NCBI GenBank assembly: GCA_900551585.1
Contig: URWU01000093.1
Location: 1-6,362, forward strand
Origin: an uncultured Alphaproteobacteria bacterium
GTDB lineage: Bacteria > Pseudomonadota > Alphaproteobacteria > RF32 > CAG-239
Length of the DNA stretch: 6,362 bases
Direction of reading: 5' to 3'
The notes below the pieces were generated by a model that was not told where the DNA came from, searched no databases, and saw only the letters and a list, made by a program, of their open reading frames with translations. This document shows positions 1-5,683 of the stretch, piece after piece. The translations under genes and the position numbers were made by a program. Numbering within the stretch: position 1 is the first letter of the stretch; the number at the start of each line of letters is the position of its first letter.

Positions 1-121
1 ATCTAAAAGAATAAAAATCAGGAATCCTTTCTAGCATATATTTAGACAAAATCAACTTCTTTTCGCAAAATCTGCTTTTTAAATCGCAAAAAGTTAAAAA
101 CACCTTCACTTTTTACAACGT

Positions 122-159
122 ATCAAACAAAAAAAGCCCGTGATTACTCACGAGCTTTT
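122..159 (-). terminator. Intrinsic terminator of the DHH-like gene
   Basis: Read on the minus strand, a 12-bp stem (plus 132-143 with 148-159, one G-U pair) is capped by a GUAA tetraloop. It is followed by a run of seven T (plus 129-135). It lies 46 bases after the stop codon of the minus-strand gene ending at 205. The plus-strand reading lacks a T-run of this quality and has an A-C mismatch in the stem, so the direction is clear. Bases 1-121 beyond it are AT-rich and I see no gene or other signal in them. Confidence 0.9.
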
Positions 160-204
160 CTCTTTATTTATGCGGCATTTACTTTCGGCAGCCGCATACA
201 GCCT

Positions 205-1179
205 TTAGTCAGAAATTATCATTGAGTTGACAACTTCCGCGGCTTTTTTCAAATCCGCTTCTGTCATCTTCATTCCTCTCGGCGAGCCTCCGATACCTTC
301 GCGGCCTCCGAACCCGTTTCCGACCTCAAGAGCATAAAGCTCATTAAGTTTCGCAAACACATTCATCAAACCGCCGGCGCCAAAAAGTTGCTCGGCAACT
401 GCTTTGTTCGGGCAGCCGAAAGTCAGATTGTCCAATCCTTCAACCAGAGAAATGACTATCGGGTTGTCCCAACCGGCCACTTCGGTAGAAGAACCTTTGA
501 GATTCCGTTGATACCATTCGGAAAAACCGAAAACGCGGCTCCCCTTAATGATAGTAACGTCTTCAACCCTCTCGCCTCGCTCGTTCAAGTCGGCTAAAGC
601 AGCTTCACAACGAGCCTTTTCCGAAGCTTCAGCCGCATCAAGATACGGTTTAACGGCTACGGCGGCGGTTGTCAGTTGACGCCAGCCTTGAATAGCTGCC
701 AATGCTCCTAGCTCGTCATCGACATTGAATCCAAATAATGCATTCCATGTGATGAGAGTGGAACCAAACGGCATTGCAACAATATCACAACCAATCGGAT
801 CGGTATCAATAATTGCAATTGTTTCGGCCAGCGGCAGCAAGTCCTGTTTCCAGACTTTCTGCTTAAACACAGGAAGAGACGCAGCATATTGACTGTTCGG
901 GTGCGGTAGTAACCCTGCCAAAGACGCAATTGCAAAAATACAATCGGCGTCAATGTGGTTTACCACAAAGCGCGGATCTTCAGCTCTTTTTCCGAAATGG
1001 TCGCGGTAAGCGCGGATAGCCACGCTTTCAAGACCGCTTTTCTCACCATGGTGATCCATCTCAAGTGAGTCCACGATTGATTTGTCACCGAATGAACACT
1101 CTACCGGACAGTAACCTACTGTCGCCAAGTTCTGAACGTCCATTATATTTTTCTTAACGATGATTTCTAAACTTTTCAT
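205..1179 (-). CDS. DHH-phosphoesterase-like protein, motifs in permuted order
   Basis: A 324-residue cytoplasmic protein with no signal peptide or membrane segment. Seen: a DHHG motif at residues 42-45, then a helix-like stretch. Next comes a strand ending in NHIDAD (74-79), resembling the DxD motif I of DHH phosphoesterases, and a strand ending in IDTDP (124-128), resembling their second acidic motif. A glycine-rich GFGGREGIGGSPRG segment at 289-302 recalls the GGGH..AAG nucleic-acid or nucleotide binding segment of DHHA1 domains. In RecJ, NrnA and PPX-type proteins the DxD motif precedes DHH; here DHH comes first. A metal-dependent phosphoesterase acting on nucleotides or a phosphate ester is an inference; the substrate is unknown. 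No Shine-Dalgarno sequence precedes Met1 (leader AATTTTATTTATT) or Met13 (1143), so the start could be either. The gene has its own terminator and lies 128 bases after the gene ending at 1308, from which another terminator separates it. Confidence 0.8.
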   Translation of the reverse strand: MKSLEIIVKKNIMDVQNLATVGYCPVECSFGDKSIVDSLEMDHHGEKSGLESVAIRAYRDHFGKRAEDPRFVVNHIDADCIFAIASLAGLLPHPNSQYAASLPVFKQKVWKQDLLPLAETIAIIDTDPIGCDIVAMPFGSTLITWNALFGFNVDDELGALAAIQGWRQLTTAAVAVKPYLDAAEASEKARCEAALADLNERGERVEDVTIIKGSRVFGFSEWYQRNLKGSSTEVAGWDNPIVISLVEGLDNLTFGCPNKAVAEQLFGAGGLMNVFAKLNELYALEVGNGFGGREGIGGSPRGMKMTEADLKKAAEVVNSMIISD

Positions 1180-1240
1180 AATAAATAAAATTAAAAATAA
1201 TCCGCAATCTTATAAGGCGCTGCGAAATAGCCTGTTTTAG

Positions 1241-1272
1241 AGAAAAAAGAAAGGGAGAAATTCCCCCTTTCT
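1241..1272 (-). terminator. Intrinsic terminator after the 204-aa gene
   Basis: On the minus strand AGAAAGGG (plus 1265-1272) pairs with CCCTTTCT (plus 1248-1255) around a 9-base loop, followed by TTTTTT (plus 1243-1248). It ends the transcript of the gene at 1308-1922 and separates it from the DHH-like gene, which therefore needs its own promoter between about 1180 and 1240. A TATAAG box is present there on the minus strand, but I found no convincing -35. A small hairpin (ACTCC-CAAA-GGAGT, 1281-1294) lies between stop codon and terminator. Confidence 0.85.
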
Positions 1273-1307
1273 TCGACACAACTCCCAAAGGAGTGAGAAC
1301 AGTTCAA

Positions 1308-1922
1308 TTATTCCGCATTTTGCAGATAATTGAAGCCAATTTGCATAAAACGAGGCTGAGCCCCAACTTTAGAACAAATTGTTTCAACAATACTCTTCCA
1401 AGCATCAAGATTCTGTACGAAAGCAGGATTTGCTTCCGCTGAAATAGTTGCTTTACCGTCACCAGTTTCCGCAATTCCGCAAGAAACATAAGTACCGGTC
1501 ACAGCCATTTGTTCAGCAGCCGCTTCCTGCCAAAGGGCACCTATTTCCAAGATTGCACCTTCAACTTCAGCCTCAAATCCCAATGTTTCGCTGCCAACAC
1601 CAACCAAACCAACACTAAGCGTTGATTGTTTCAAAGCTTTACGCAATGATTCAGATGTTGCCAAAATTTCCTGTGCCTTACCGCTGAGGACAAACGCACC
1701 AACGGGTTCACCACCCTTTGGGCAGCCCCAATCAGTATGATATACACACACAGCAGGTTTAACACAAACTTCCGAACCGAGTTTTTTCAGTTCTTCAGCA
1801 ACGGCTTCAGCTGCATTTTCAGGAGTGGCAGTGTTGCCCTCACCCTGATAACCGCTTACTAAACCGCAGAAAATTACATTACTCTTGTTAACACTCTCAG
1901 AAGAAAAAGTTCTTGTTTCCAT
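1308..1922 (-). CDS. Conserved-looking protein of unknown function, 204 aa
   Basis: I do not recognise this protein. Its 204 residues are acidic and rich in Ala, Gly and Glu. The first 14 or so are polar and probably disordered, followed by an alternating pattern of short hydrophobic strands and helices that suggests a single soluble alpha/beta domain. There is no signal peptide or membrane helix. Distinctive points are VSGYQGEGNT (22-31), a histidine- and cysteine-containing YHTDWGCPKGGEP (61-73) and a glycine-rich GLVGVGSETLGFEAEVEG (105-122). Six cysteines occur (19, 53, 59, 67, 148, 183) without a CxxC pair, so a zinc ribbon is unlikely. The ATG follows ATTTTATATT with no Shine-Dalgarno sequence. 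Upstream lies a structured leader (1933-2021) and downstream a terminator. It runs in the same direction as the DHH-like gene but is probably transcribed separately. The even reading frame and flanking signals make it a real gene; any function would be a guess. Confidence 0.8.
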   Translation of the reverse strand: METRTFSSESVNKSNVIFCGLVSGYQGEGNTATPENAAEAVAEELKKLGSEVCVKPAVCVYHTDWGCPKGGEPVGAFVLSGKAQEILATSESLRKALKQSTLSVGLVGVGSETLGFEAEVEGAILEIGALWQEAAAEQMAVTGTYVSCGIAETGDGKATISAEANPAFVQNLDAWKSIVETICSKVGAQPRFMQIGFNYLQNAE

Positions 1923-1932
1923 AATATAAAAT

Positions 1933-2021
1933 GTTTACAGTGGCACGACATTGTGCCTCATCCTTGTTCAATACCGCTTGCGCAGTAACGCTGTCATTAA
2001 AGACAGTAGTGGAATGTAAAC
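1933..2021 (-). promoter_or_regulatory. Structured 5' leader or small RNA, copy 1 (four helices)
   Basis: On the minus strand this 89-base stretch folds as a closed multi-helix junction. The terminal stem is GTTTACA/TGTAAAC (2015-2021 with 1933-1939). Hairpin CTGTC/GACAG is at 1991-2006. Hairpin TACTGC-GCAA-GCGGTA with a GNRA loop is at 1972-1987. Hairpin GGCAC/GTGCC is at 1942-1957. Stem 1972-1987 contains a U-G pair that would be C-A on the plus strand, so the minus strand is the likely RNA. The 3' strand of the closing stem ends 10 bases before the ATG of the 204-aa gene, fitting a cis-regulatory leader. A TATAGT box (plus 2030-2035) lies about 8 bases before the first stem base, but no good -35 is seen. 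It matches no riboswitch class that I know by eye. Its layout is shared with the element at 2105-2243. Confidence 0.5.
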
Positions 2022-2043
2022 GAATGGAAACTATATACCTTTT

Positions 2044-2063
2044 ATAAATACTCGCGTATTTAT
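2044..2063 (-). repeat. Perfect 8-bp inverted repeat with GCGA loop
   Basis: ATAAATAC-GCGA-GTATTTAT read on the minus strand. It sits where the -35 of a promoter with -10 at 2030-2035 would fall, so it could be an operator for a dimeric repressor. Alternatively it is another GNRA-capped hairpin of a long leader that starts near 2243. Confidence 0.5.
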
Positions 2064-2104
2064 TCTTCGTTAATACCTTATTTTAATGGAATGAAGAAAG
2101 ATAT

Positions 2105-2243
2105 ATATAAAACAAAATTTAACATACCTGCCAAAGCCTTGTATCACTACAAAATCAAAAGCAGACGACAATAAAACCGCTCACGCAGTAAAAGTGATAT
2201 TCAAATCCGGTGTCGACTCAAATCTGAATATATATGTTAAATT
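2105..2243 (-). ncRNA. Candidate structured RNA, copy 2 (four helices, U-rich end)
   Basis: On the minus strand an 11-bp terminal stem AATTTAACATA/TATGTTAAATT (2233-2243 with 2116-2126) encloses three hairpins. These are ATATTCA/TGAATAT (2228-2234 with about 2199-2205, large loop), ACTGC-GTGA-GCGGT (2176-2189) and TTGTA-GTGA-TACAA (2139-2152). The closing stem is followed by TTGTTTTATATATAT, which could serve as a weak terminator. A promoter-like pair (2249-2277) would start transcription at the first bases of the closing stem. Helix order and the ACTGC-GNRA-GCGGT hairpin match copy 1 downstream. It could be an independent small RNA of about 130 nt or the first half of a tandem leader for the 204-aa gene. 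It shows no 6S, SRP, tmRNA or RNase P signature that I can see. The first hairpin competes in part with the closing stem. Confidence 0.45.
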
Positions 2244-2248
2244 ATTGT

Positions 2249-2277
2249 AAAATATGAAAATTAAGAACAAAGTTCAA
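2249..2277 (-). promoter_or_regulatory. Candidate promoter for structured RNA copy 2 / 204-aa gene
   Basis: Minus-strand TTGAAC (plus 2272-2277), 17-base spacer, TATTTT (plus 2249-2254); each box matches 4 of 6 consensus bases. The predicted start, near 2242, coincides with the 5' strand of the 11-bp closing stem, which strengthens a modest motif match. Confidence 0.4.
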
Positions 2278-2391
2278 AACTCTCACAACTTCCACAATAA
2301 TAACTATATCTATACTAAAACAGGAATCAATATATCATAATCACCTGACCTCGTCTAGACAAATTTTTCATATTTATTTTTAGTCAACCCA

Positions 2392-2420
2392 TTGACGAAT
2401 CGCTAAATTTATGTTATTTT
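2392..2420 (+). promoter_or_regulatory. Promoter of a short terminated transcript
   Basis: TTGACG (2392-2397), 17-base spacer, TATTTT (2415-2420) with a TG at the extended -10 position. The predicted start is near 2427. Six bases later an intrinsic terminator begins, so this promoter would mostly produce an RNA of about 50 nt rather than rnd mRNA. Confidence 0.55.
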
Positions 2421-2426
2421 ACTAGC

Positions 2427-2476
2427 GTATTCAGCGATATGCGGGCTTTATCAAACCGGCGTATCGCTTTCTTTTT
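2427..2476 (+). ncRNA. Predicted 50-nt RNA consisting mainly of a terminator hairpin
   Basis: AGCGATATGC (2433-2442) pairs with GCGTATCGCT (2459-2468). Inside, GG(C)TTT pairs with AAACC around an ATC loop, giving about 15 bp with one bulge and one mismatch. The hairpin is followed by TTTCTTTTT (2468-2476). It is a textbook intrinsic terminator placed just after a promoter and 100 bases before rnd. It may be a free small RNA, an attenuator for read-through into rnd, or an insulator against upstream transcription. No ligand-binding leader fits in the six bases before the stem, which argues against a riboswitch. Confidence 0.6.
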
Positions 2477-2517
2477 AGACACAAAAGAAGTCTTATTTTC
2501 ACAAACGCAAAATCTTG

Positions 2518-2546
2518 TTGAAACATAAAAACATCTGTTCTATAAA
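2518..2546 (+). promoter_or_regulatory. rnd promoter
   Basis: TTGAAA (2518-2523), exact 17-base spacer, TATAAA (2541-2546), each 5 of 6 to the sigma-70 consensus. The predicted start near 2553 leaves a leader of about 25 bases before the rnd ATG. Confidence 0.7.
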
Positions 2547-2577
2547 CAAAGAAAATTAACCAAAGATAAGACTGCAA

Positions 2578-3762
2578 ATGATACATTTAATCGAAACAAC
2601 TTCCGATTTGGAAGAATTCTGCACCCACTTGGCCGCTCAGCCGTTCATTACCGTTGATTTGGAATTCCTGCGCGAAAAAACCTACTACGCCGAACTCTGC
2701 CTCATTCAGGTCGGTACAACCGAGCAGGCCGCCATCATCGATCCTCTGGCTCCCAAACTGGACATGTCTTCTTTCTTTGCGATTTTGAACAATCCGCAGA
2801 TTGTCAAAGTTTTCCATTCCGGCCGTCAGGATATAGAAATCCTTTTCAAGCTCAGCCACCACATTCCGACCCCGGTTTTTGACACCCAGATTGCCGCCAT
2901 GGTCTGCGGCTACGGAGAGTCCGTCAGTTATGAGAGCCTGGTAAAAAACATTCTTCATATCGAACTCGACAAATCCTGTCGCTGTTCCAACTGGGGGCTG
3001 CGCCCGCTTGACCCCAAACAGCTCAAATATGCTCTGGCCGATGTCACACATCTGGTGCATATTTACCAAAATCTTAAAAACGAACTGGCCGTTTCCGGCC
3101 GCGAAAGCTGGTTCCGGTCGGAAACAGAACTCCTCAGCAACCCGGAAACCTACCATGTTGAGCCTTATGACGCCTGGCAAAGAATCAAACACCGCTCGCA
3201 TAATGCTTATATGCTGACCGTTCTCAGAGAGCTGGCAGCCTGGCGTGAACAACGCGCCCAGTCAAAAAACACGCCGCGCCAGTCAATTATCAAAGACGAC
3301 TGCCTGATTAACATTGCGTCGATTTGCCCCCATACCCCCGAGGAGCTCGGCCAAATCCGCAACATCCGCAAAGATGTTGCCGCCGGCAAACTCGCCGGTG
3401 AAATTCTGGACGTTATTGCCCTTTGTGAAAAAATCAAACCCGAGAATTATGTCGTTCCGCCCAAAGAAAAAAGCCTTTCAAGCGGCGCTCAGGCTTTGTA
3501 TGAACTGCTAAAACTGCTGTTGAAAATCCGCAGTCAGGAACAAGGCGTTGTTGCCAAGCTCATTGCCTCGGATAATGATTTGAAAGCCCTGGCCGCTTTT
3601 AAGGATAAGAATAATCCGGTTTTGGAAGGCTGGCGCTATGACATCTTCGGCCATGACGCCGTCGAACTGAGAAACGGCAAACTCTGCATTTGTTTTGACA
3701 AAGAGCACCGCAGCATTGCGCTGAAAAAAACAGCTCCGGAAACCGAAGCTGTTGCTAATTGA
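2578..3762 (+). CDS. rnd: Ribonuclease D
   Basis: A 3'-to-5' exoribonuclease of the DEDDy family, acting in the cytoplasm on the 3' ends of tRNA precursors and other small RNAs. The catalytic residues are visible: D27 and E29 in VDLEF (Exo I), D85 in HSGRQDIE (Exo II), and Y151 with D155 in YALADVTHL (Exo III). These positions match those of E. coli RNase D almost exactly. The family signature DKSxRxxxWxxRPL appears as DKSCRCSNWGLRPL (131-144). An HRDC domain follows at roughly 210-285, and a second, more divergent HRDC-like region fills the C-terminus. At 394 residues it has the length usual for proteobacterial RNase D. The ribosome binding site is weak (AAGATAAG), but the start is fixed by the MIHLIETTSDL beginning typical of the family. 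The gene has its own promoter, ends convergently with the ArsR gene 46 bases away, and has no visible terminator. Confidence 0.97.
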   Translation: MIHLIETTSDLEEFCTHLAAQPFITVDLEFLREKTYYAELCLIQVGTTEQAAIIDPLAPKLDMSSFFAILNNPQIVKVFHSGRQDIEILFKLSHHIPTPVFDTQIAAMVCGYGESVSYESLVKNILHIELDKSCRCSNWGLRPLDPKQLKYALADVTHLVHIYQNLKNELAVSGRESWFRSETELLSNPETYHVEPYDAWQRIKHRSHNAYMLTVLRELAAWREQRAQSKNTPRQSIIKDDCLINIASICPHTPEELGQIRNIRKDVAAGKLAGEILDVIALCEKIKPENYVVPPKEKSLSSGAQALYELLKLLLKIRSQEQGVVAKLIASDNDLKALAAFKDKNNPVLEGWRYDIFGHDAVELRNGKLCICFDKEHRSIALKKTAPETEAVAN

Positions 3763-3808
3763 GTTGCTTAATATCTGACATTTGAAGACCATTTGTTATG
3801 CTAAAGGG

Positions 3809-4117
3809 TTAAATATCGCCTGCTGTTGATTTATAACGCTGGTTAAAAAGCTTGTCCAACAGCGACAAAATTTTTACAGCCTTGTCACTTTTAATCGAAT
3901 AATAAATAGTCTGTGCCTCACGGCGGGTTTTAACCACCTCTTCGGCACGCAGGATTGCCAAATGCTGGGATAAAGCCGATTGGCTCAGCCCCACGATTTT
4001 TTCCATTTCGCCGACATTCAGCTCTTTTCCTAATAAGTGAAACAAAATTTCCATTCTCTTCTCATTACCAAGAGCTTTCAGTAGTCGCGCACCACTGGTA
4101 ATTGCTAAATTCTTCAT
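3809..4117 (-). CDS. ArsR-family winged-helix transcriptional regulator
   Basis: A 102-residue homodimeric DNA-binding protein. The winged helix runs from about 8 to 75: ALGNEKRMEILFHLL, then NVGEMEKIVGLSQSALSQHL with the recognition helix at 45-57, then the wing TRREAQTIYYSI (64-75). The LSQSALSQHL and REAQTIYYSI wording is close to the BigR/HlyU/NolR branch. However, the protein has no cysteine at all: the Cys found in the 'LILC' position of BigR-like sensors is Phe (F26). Neither the ELCVCDL metal site nor a thiol/persulfide switch can operate. It may sense something else or repress constitutively. GGAGG lies 6 bases before the ATG, behind a good promoter. It is divergent from xseB, 175 bases away, and convergent with rnd. 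The palindrome at 4176-4188 is a candidate binding site. Confidence 0.93.
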   Translation of the reverse strand: MKNLAITSGARLLKALGNEKRMEILFHLLGKELNVGEMEKIVGLSQSALSQHLAILRAEEVVKTRREAQTIYYSIKSDKAVKILSLLDKLFNQRYKSTAGDI

Positions 4118-4135
4118 ATATTTCCTCCATCTGTC

Positions 4136-4164
4136 ATTACATTAATAATTTAGCATATTTTCAA
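4136..4164 (-). promoter_or_regulatory. Promoter of the ArsR-family gene
   Basis: Minus-strand TTGAAA (plus 4159-4164), 17-base spacer, TGTAAT (plus 4136-4141), each 5 of 6 to consensus. The predicted start near 4129 gives a leader of about 12 bases that carries the GGAGG ribosome binding site (plus 4124-4128). Confidence 0.65.
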
Positions 4165-4175
4165 TTAGCGGAACA

Positions 4176-4188
4176 GTTGTAGTACAAC
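4176..4188. promoter_or_regulatory. Candidate operator palindrome between arsR and xseB
   Basis: GTTGTA-G-TACAAC is a perfect 13-base palindrome, flanked further out by CAATT (4162-4166) and AATTG (4190-4194). It lies just upstream of the ArsR gene's -35 box and about 50 bases upstream of the xseB -35. The size suits a dimeric winged-helix regulator. Autoregulation, with possible control of xseB-ispA, is an inference. Confidence 0.45.
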
Positions 4189-4237
4189 CAATTGCTAGCT
4201 ATACTTTGTTACATAATCATTTAGTTCTAATTTTAAA

Positions 4238-4266
4238 TTGCCATTAGCCGCAATATATAATAATAT
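4238..4266 (+). promoter_or_regulatory. Candidate xseB-ispA promoter
   Basis: TTGCCA (4238-4243), 17-base spacer, TAATAT (4261-4266). A perfect TATAAT overlaps at 4256-4261 but has no -35 at standard spacing. AGGAG (4281-4285) follows, 7 bases before the xseB ATG. Confidence 0.5.
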
Positions 4267-4292
4267 ATTTTCAAAATTAAAGGAGTAATCTG

Positions 4293-4541
4293 ATGTTTGA
4301 TAACGAAATCAAAGACTTAAGCTTCGAAGAAGCTCTTGTCCAACTGGAAAATATTGTTCGTGAATTAGAAAGCGGACGCATTAAACTTGATGACGCGGTC
4401 AAAGCTTATGAACGTGCCGTCAGCCTCAAAAAGCTCTGTGAAAGCAAGCTCAAAGCGGCTCAGCTCAAAATTGAAAAAATCGAAATTGCCCCGAACGGCG
4501 ATTTAACCACCACCCCTTTAGATAATGTTGAAGAAGCCTGA
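4293..4541 (+). CDS. xseB: Exodeoxyribonuclease VII small subunit
   Basis: Small helical subunit of exonuclease VII, which with XseA degrades single-stranded DNA to oligonucleotides in the cytoplasm. The 82 residues match the family's usual 70-85. Residues 10-64 carry the signature SFEEALVQLENIVRELESG, then LDDAVKAYERAVSLKKLCE and SKLKAAQLKIEKI: two long antiparallel helices that bind the large subunit. The C-terminal tail (66-82) is polar and variable, as usual. AAAGGAG stands 7 bases before the start. The stop codon overlaps the ispA start by one base (TGATG), so the two are translationally coupled. No xseA lies in the window, which is normal, since the subunits are often encoded apart. Confidence 0.96.
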   Translation: MFDNEIKDLSFEEALVQLENIVRELESGRIKLDDAVKAYERAVSLKKLCESKLKAAQLKIEKIEIAPNGDLTTTPLDNVEEA

Positions 4542-5443
4542 TGACTGATATTAAAGACCAACTCAAAACTTTCTCTCAAGATTTTAACGAATATATTGCC
4601 ACTTTTTTCCCGCTGCCCTCCGGTCAGGAACAGCGCGTTGTCGAAGCCATGAAATATTCCGTCATGAACGGCGGCAAGCGTCTGCGCCCTTTCTTGGTTG
4701 TTGAAACCGCCAAACTGTTTGATGTTCCGGCTCACCCGGCTCCGGCCAATGTTGCCGTTGCCTTGGAAATGCTGCACTCTTATTCGTTGATTCACGATGA
4801 CCTTCCGGCCATGGATAATGATGATTTGCGCCGGGGAAAACCTACCTGCCACAAGCAATATGACGAAGCCACCGCCATTTTGGCCGGTGACGGACTGCTC
4901 ACTCAGGCTTTTGAGGTTTTGAGCCACAAAGCCGTTGCTGCCGACGCCAACATCCGCTGCGAGCTTGTCAACCTGCTGGCCAATGCCGCCGGTGCTTATA
5001 ATGGTATGATTGCCGGACAAATGCTTGACCTTTATGCCGAAAAGCTGCCGCAGGATGAAAACTCCGAAGCTCTTATTCGCCGCATTGAAGAGATGAAGAC
5101 CGGCCGCCTGATTCGTTTTGCCTGCGAAGCCGGAGCCATTCTCGGCCGCGCTAACATGGATGCCCGTTTGGCAATTATCGACTATGCCCGCAAAATCGGC
5201 ATTGCTTTTCAAATTGCCGATGACATTCTCGATGTTGAGGGCAATCAGGAACTGGTCGGCAAAACCCTGCAAAAAGACGCAGCCCAGGGCAAAGTCACTT
5301 TTGTCAGCATTTATGGTCTGGACAAAGCCAAAACCATTGCCGCCGATTTGATTGCCGATGCCAAGAAATCAATCGCAATGTTTGGCAGCAAAGCTAAAAC
5401 CCTGCAAGATTTGGCTCAATACATCATCGACCGCAAACTCTGA
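4541..5443 (+). CDS. ispA: Farnesyl diphosphate synthase (geranyltranstransferase)
   Basis: Short-chain trans-prenyl diphosphate synthase that condenses isopentenyl diphosphate with dimethylallyl and then geranyl diphosphate to give farnesyl diphosphate, the precursor of undecaprenyl phosphate and quinone side chains. All motifs are present in 300 residues, the normal length: GGKRLRP (44-50) for isopentenyl diphosphate binding, the first aspartate-rich motif DDLPAMD (86-92) followed by RR (97-98), GQ (159-160), KT (186-187), and the second aspartate-rich motif DDILD (227-231). The four residues between the aspartates of the first motif are the pattern of bacterial farnesyl synthases. It is coupled to xseB by the TGATG overlap. 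The dxs gene that often follows in alphaproteobacteria is absent; a non-coding region follows instead. I see no clear plus-strand terminator within 100 bases of the stop. Confidence 0.96.
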   Translation: MTDIKDQLKTFSQDFNEYIATFFPLPSGQEQRVVEAMKYSVMNGGKRLRPFLVVETAKLFDVPAHPAPANVAVALEMLHSYSLIHDDLPAMDNDDLRRGKPTCHKQYDEATAILAGDGLLTQAFEVLSHKAVAADANIRCELVNLLANAAGAYNGMIAGQMLDLYAEKLPQDENSEALIRRIEEMKTGRLIRFACEAGAILGRANMDARLAIIDYARKIGIAFQIADDILDVEGNQELVGKTLQKDAAQGKVTFVSIYGLDKAKTIAADLIADAKKSIAMFGSKAKTLQDLAQYIIDRKL

Positions 5444-5480
5444 CAAACACAGCGCGTTTGATTACATCAGTCTGCTGACG

Positions 5481-5553
5481 CACCGCTCGCGTTGCTCGCT
5501 CAGAATTTTGTCGCCCTAAGTATTTTTATTGTCACCCTGAGCTTGTCAAAAAA
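5481..5553. repeat. Dispersed-repeat-like sequence after ispA
   Basis: CACCGCTCGCGTTGCTCGCT is followed by two related units, TTGTCGCCCTAAG (5508-5520) and TTGTCACCCTGAG (5529-5541), 21 bases apart with two differences. This wording (GTCACCCTGAGC and CGCTCGCGTTGCTCGCTCA) is typical of short intergenic repeats scattered through some bacterial chromosomes. A related unit in the opposite orientation occurs at 6286-6330. I see no reading frame here. Confidence 0.5.
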
Positions 5554-5569
5554 TCTCAGTCTCATCATC

Positions 5570-5620
5570 AAAATAAGCAACAGCAAAACAACTTCGCGTA
5601 TCACGTTTTACTGTTGCTTA
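5570..5620 (-). terminator. Long inverted repeat, probable minus-strand terminator
   Basis: TAAGCAACAGCAAAAC (5574-5589) is complementary to GTTTTACTGTTGCTTA (5605-5620) at 15 of 16 positions, around a 15-base loop. The exception is a G-U pair in minus-strand RNA but an A-C mismatch in plus-strand RNA, and four T follow only on the minus strand (plus 5570-5573). It may stop minus-strand transcripts heading toward ispA. As a plus-strand hairpin it could also protect the 3' end of the ispA mRNA. Confidence 0.5.
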
Positions 5621-5683
5621 CTATACCCTTTGATGTACTTATGAAAAATAATCTGAAACGATTAAAAGAAACCTCAAAATAAA

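Noticed and set aside
1933..2021. A tRNA-like reading of the four-helix element
   Set aside because: There is a 7-bp terminal stem and three arms, but no TTCRA T-loop, no suitable anticodon arm and no D-loop pattern.
2091..2174. A 27-codon plus-strand ORF with a very basic product
   Set aside because: No ribosome binding site, length expected by chance in AT-rich DNA, and it overlaps the minus-strand structured RNA candidate.
2201..2224. Direct repeat TCAAATC (2201-2207 and 2218-2224) as a regulator site
   Set aside because: Seven bases in AT-rich DNA are weak evidence, and the repeats fall in the loop of the first hairpin of structured RNA copy 2.
2587..3252. A 221-codon open frame on the minus strand opposite rnd
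   Set aside because: It lies wholly within rnd on the other strand, with no ribosome binding site or recognisable domain.
4460..5272. A 270-codon open frame on the minus strand opposite ispA
   Set aside because: It is antisense to a gene with all prenyl synthase motifs, its translation shows no family resemblance, and it runs into xseB. It is a shadow of codon bias.
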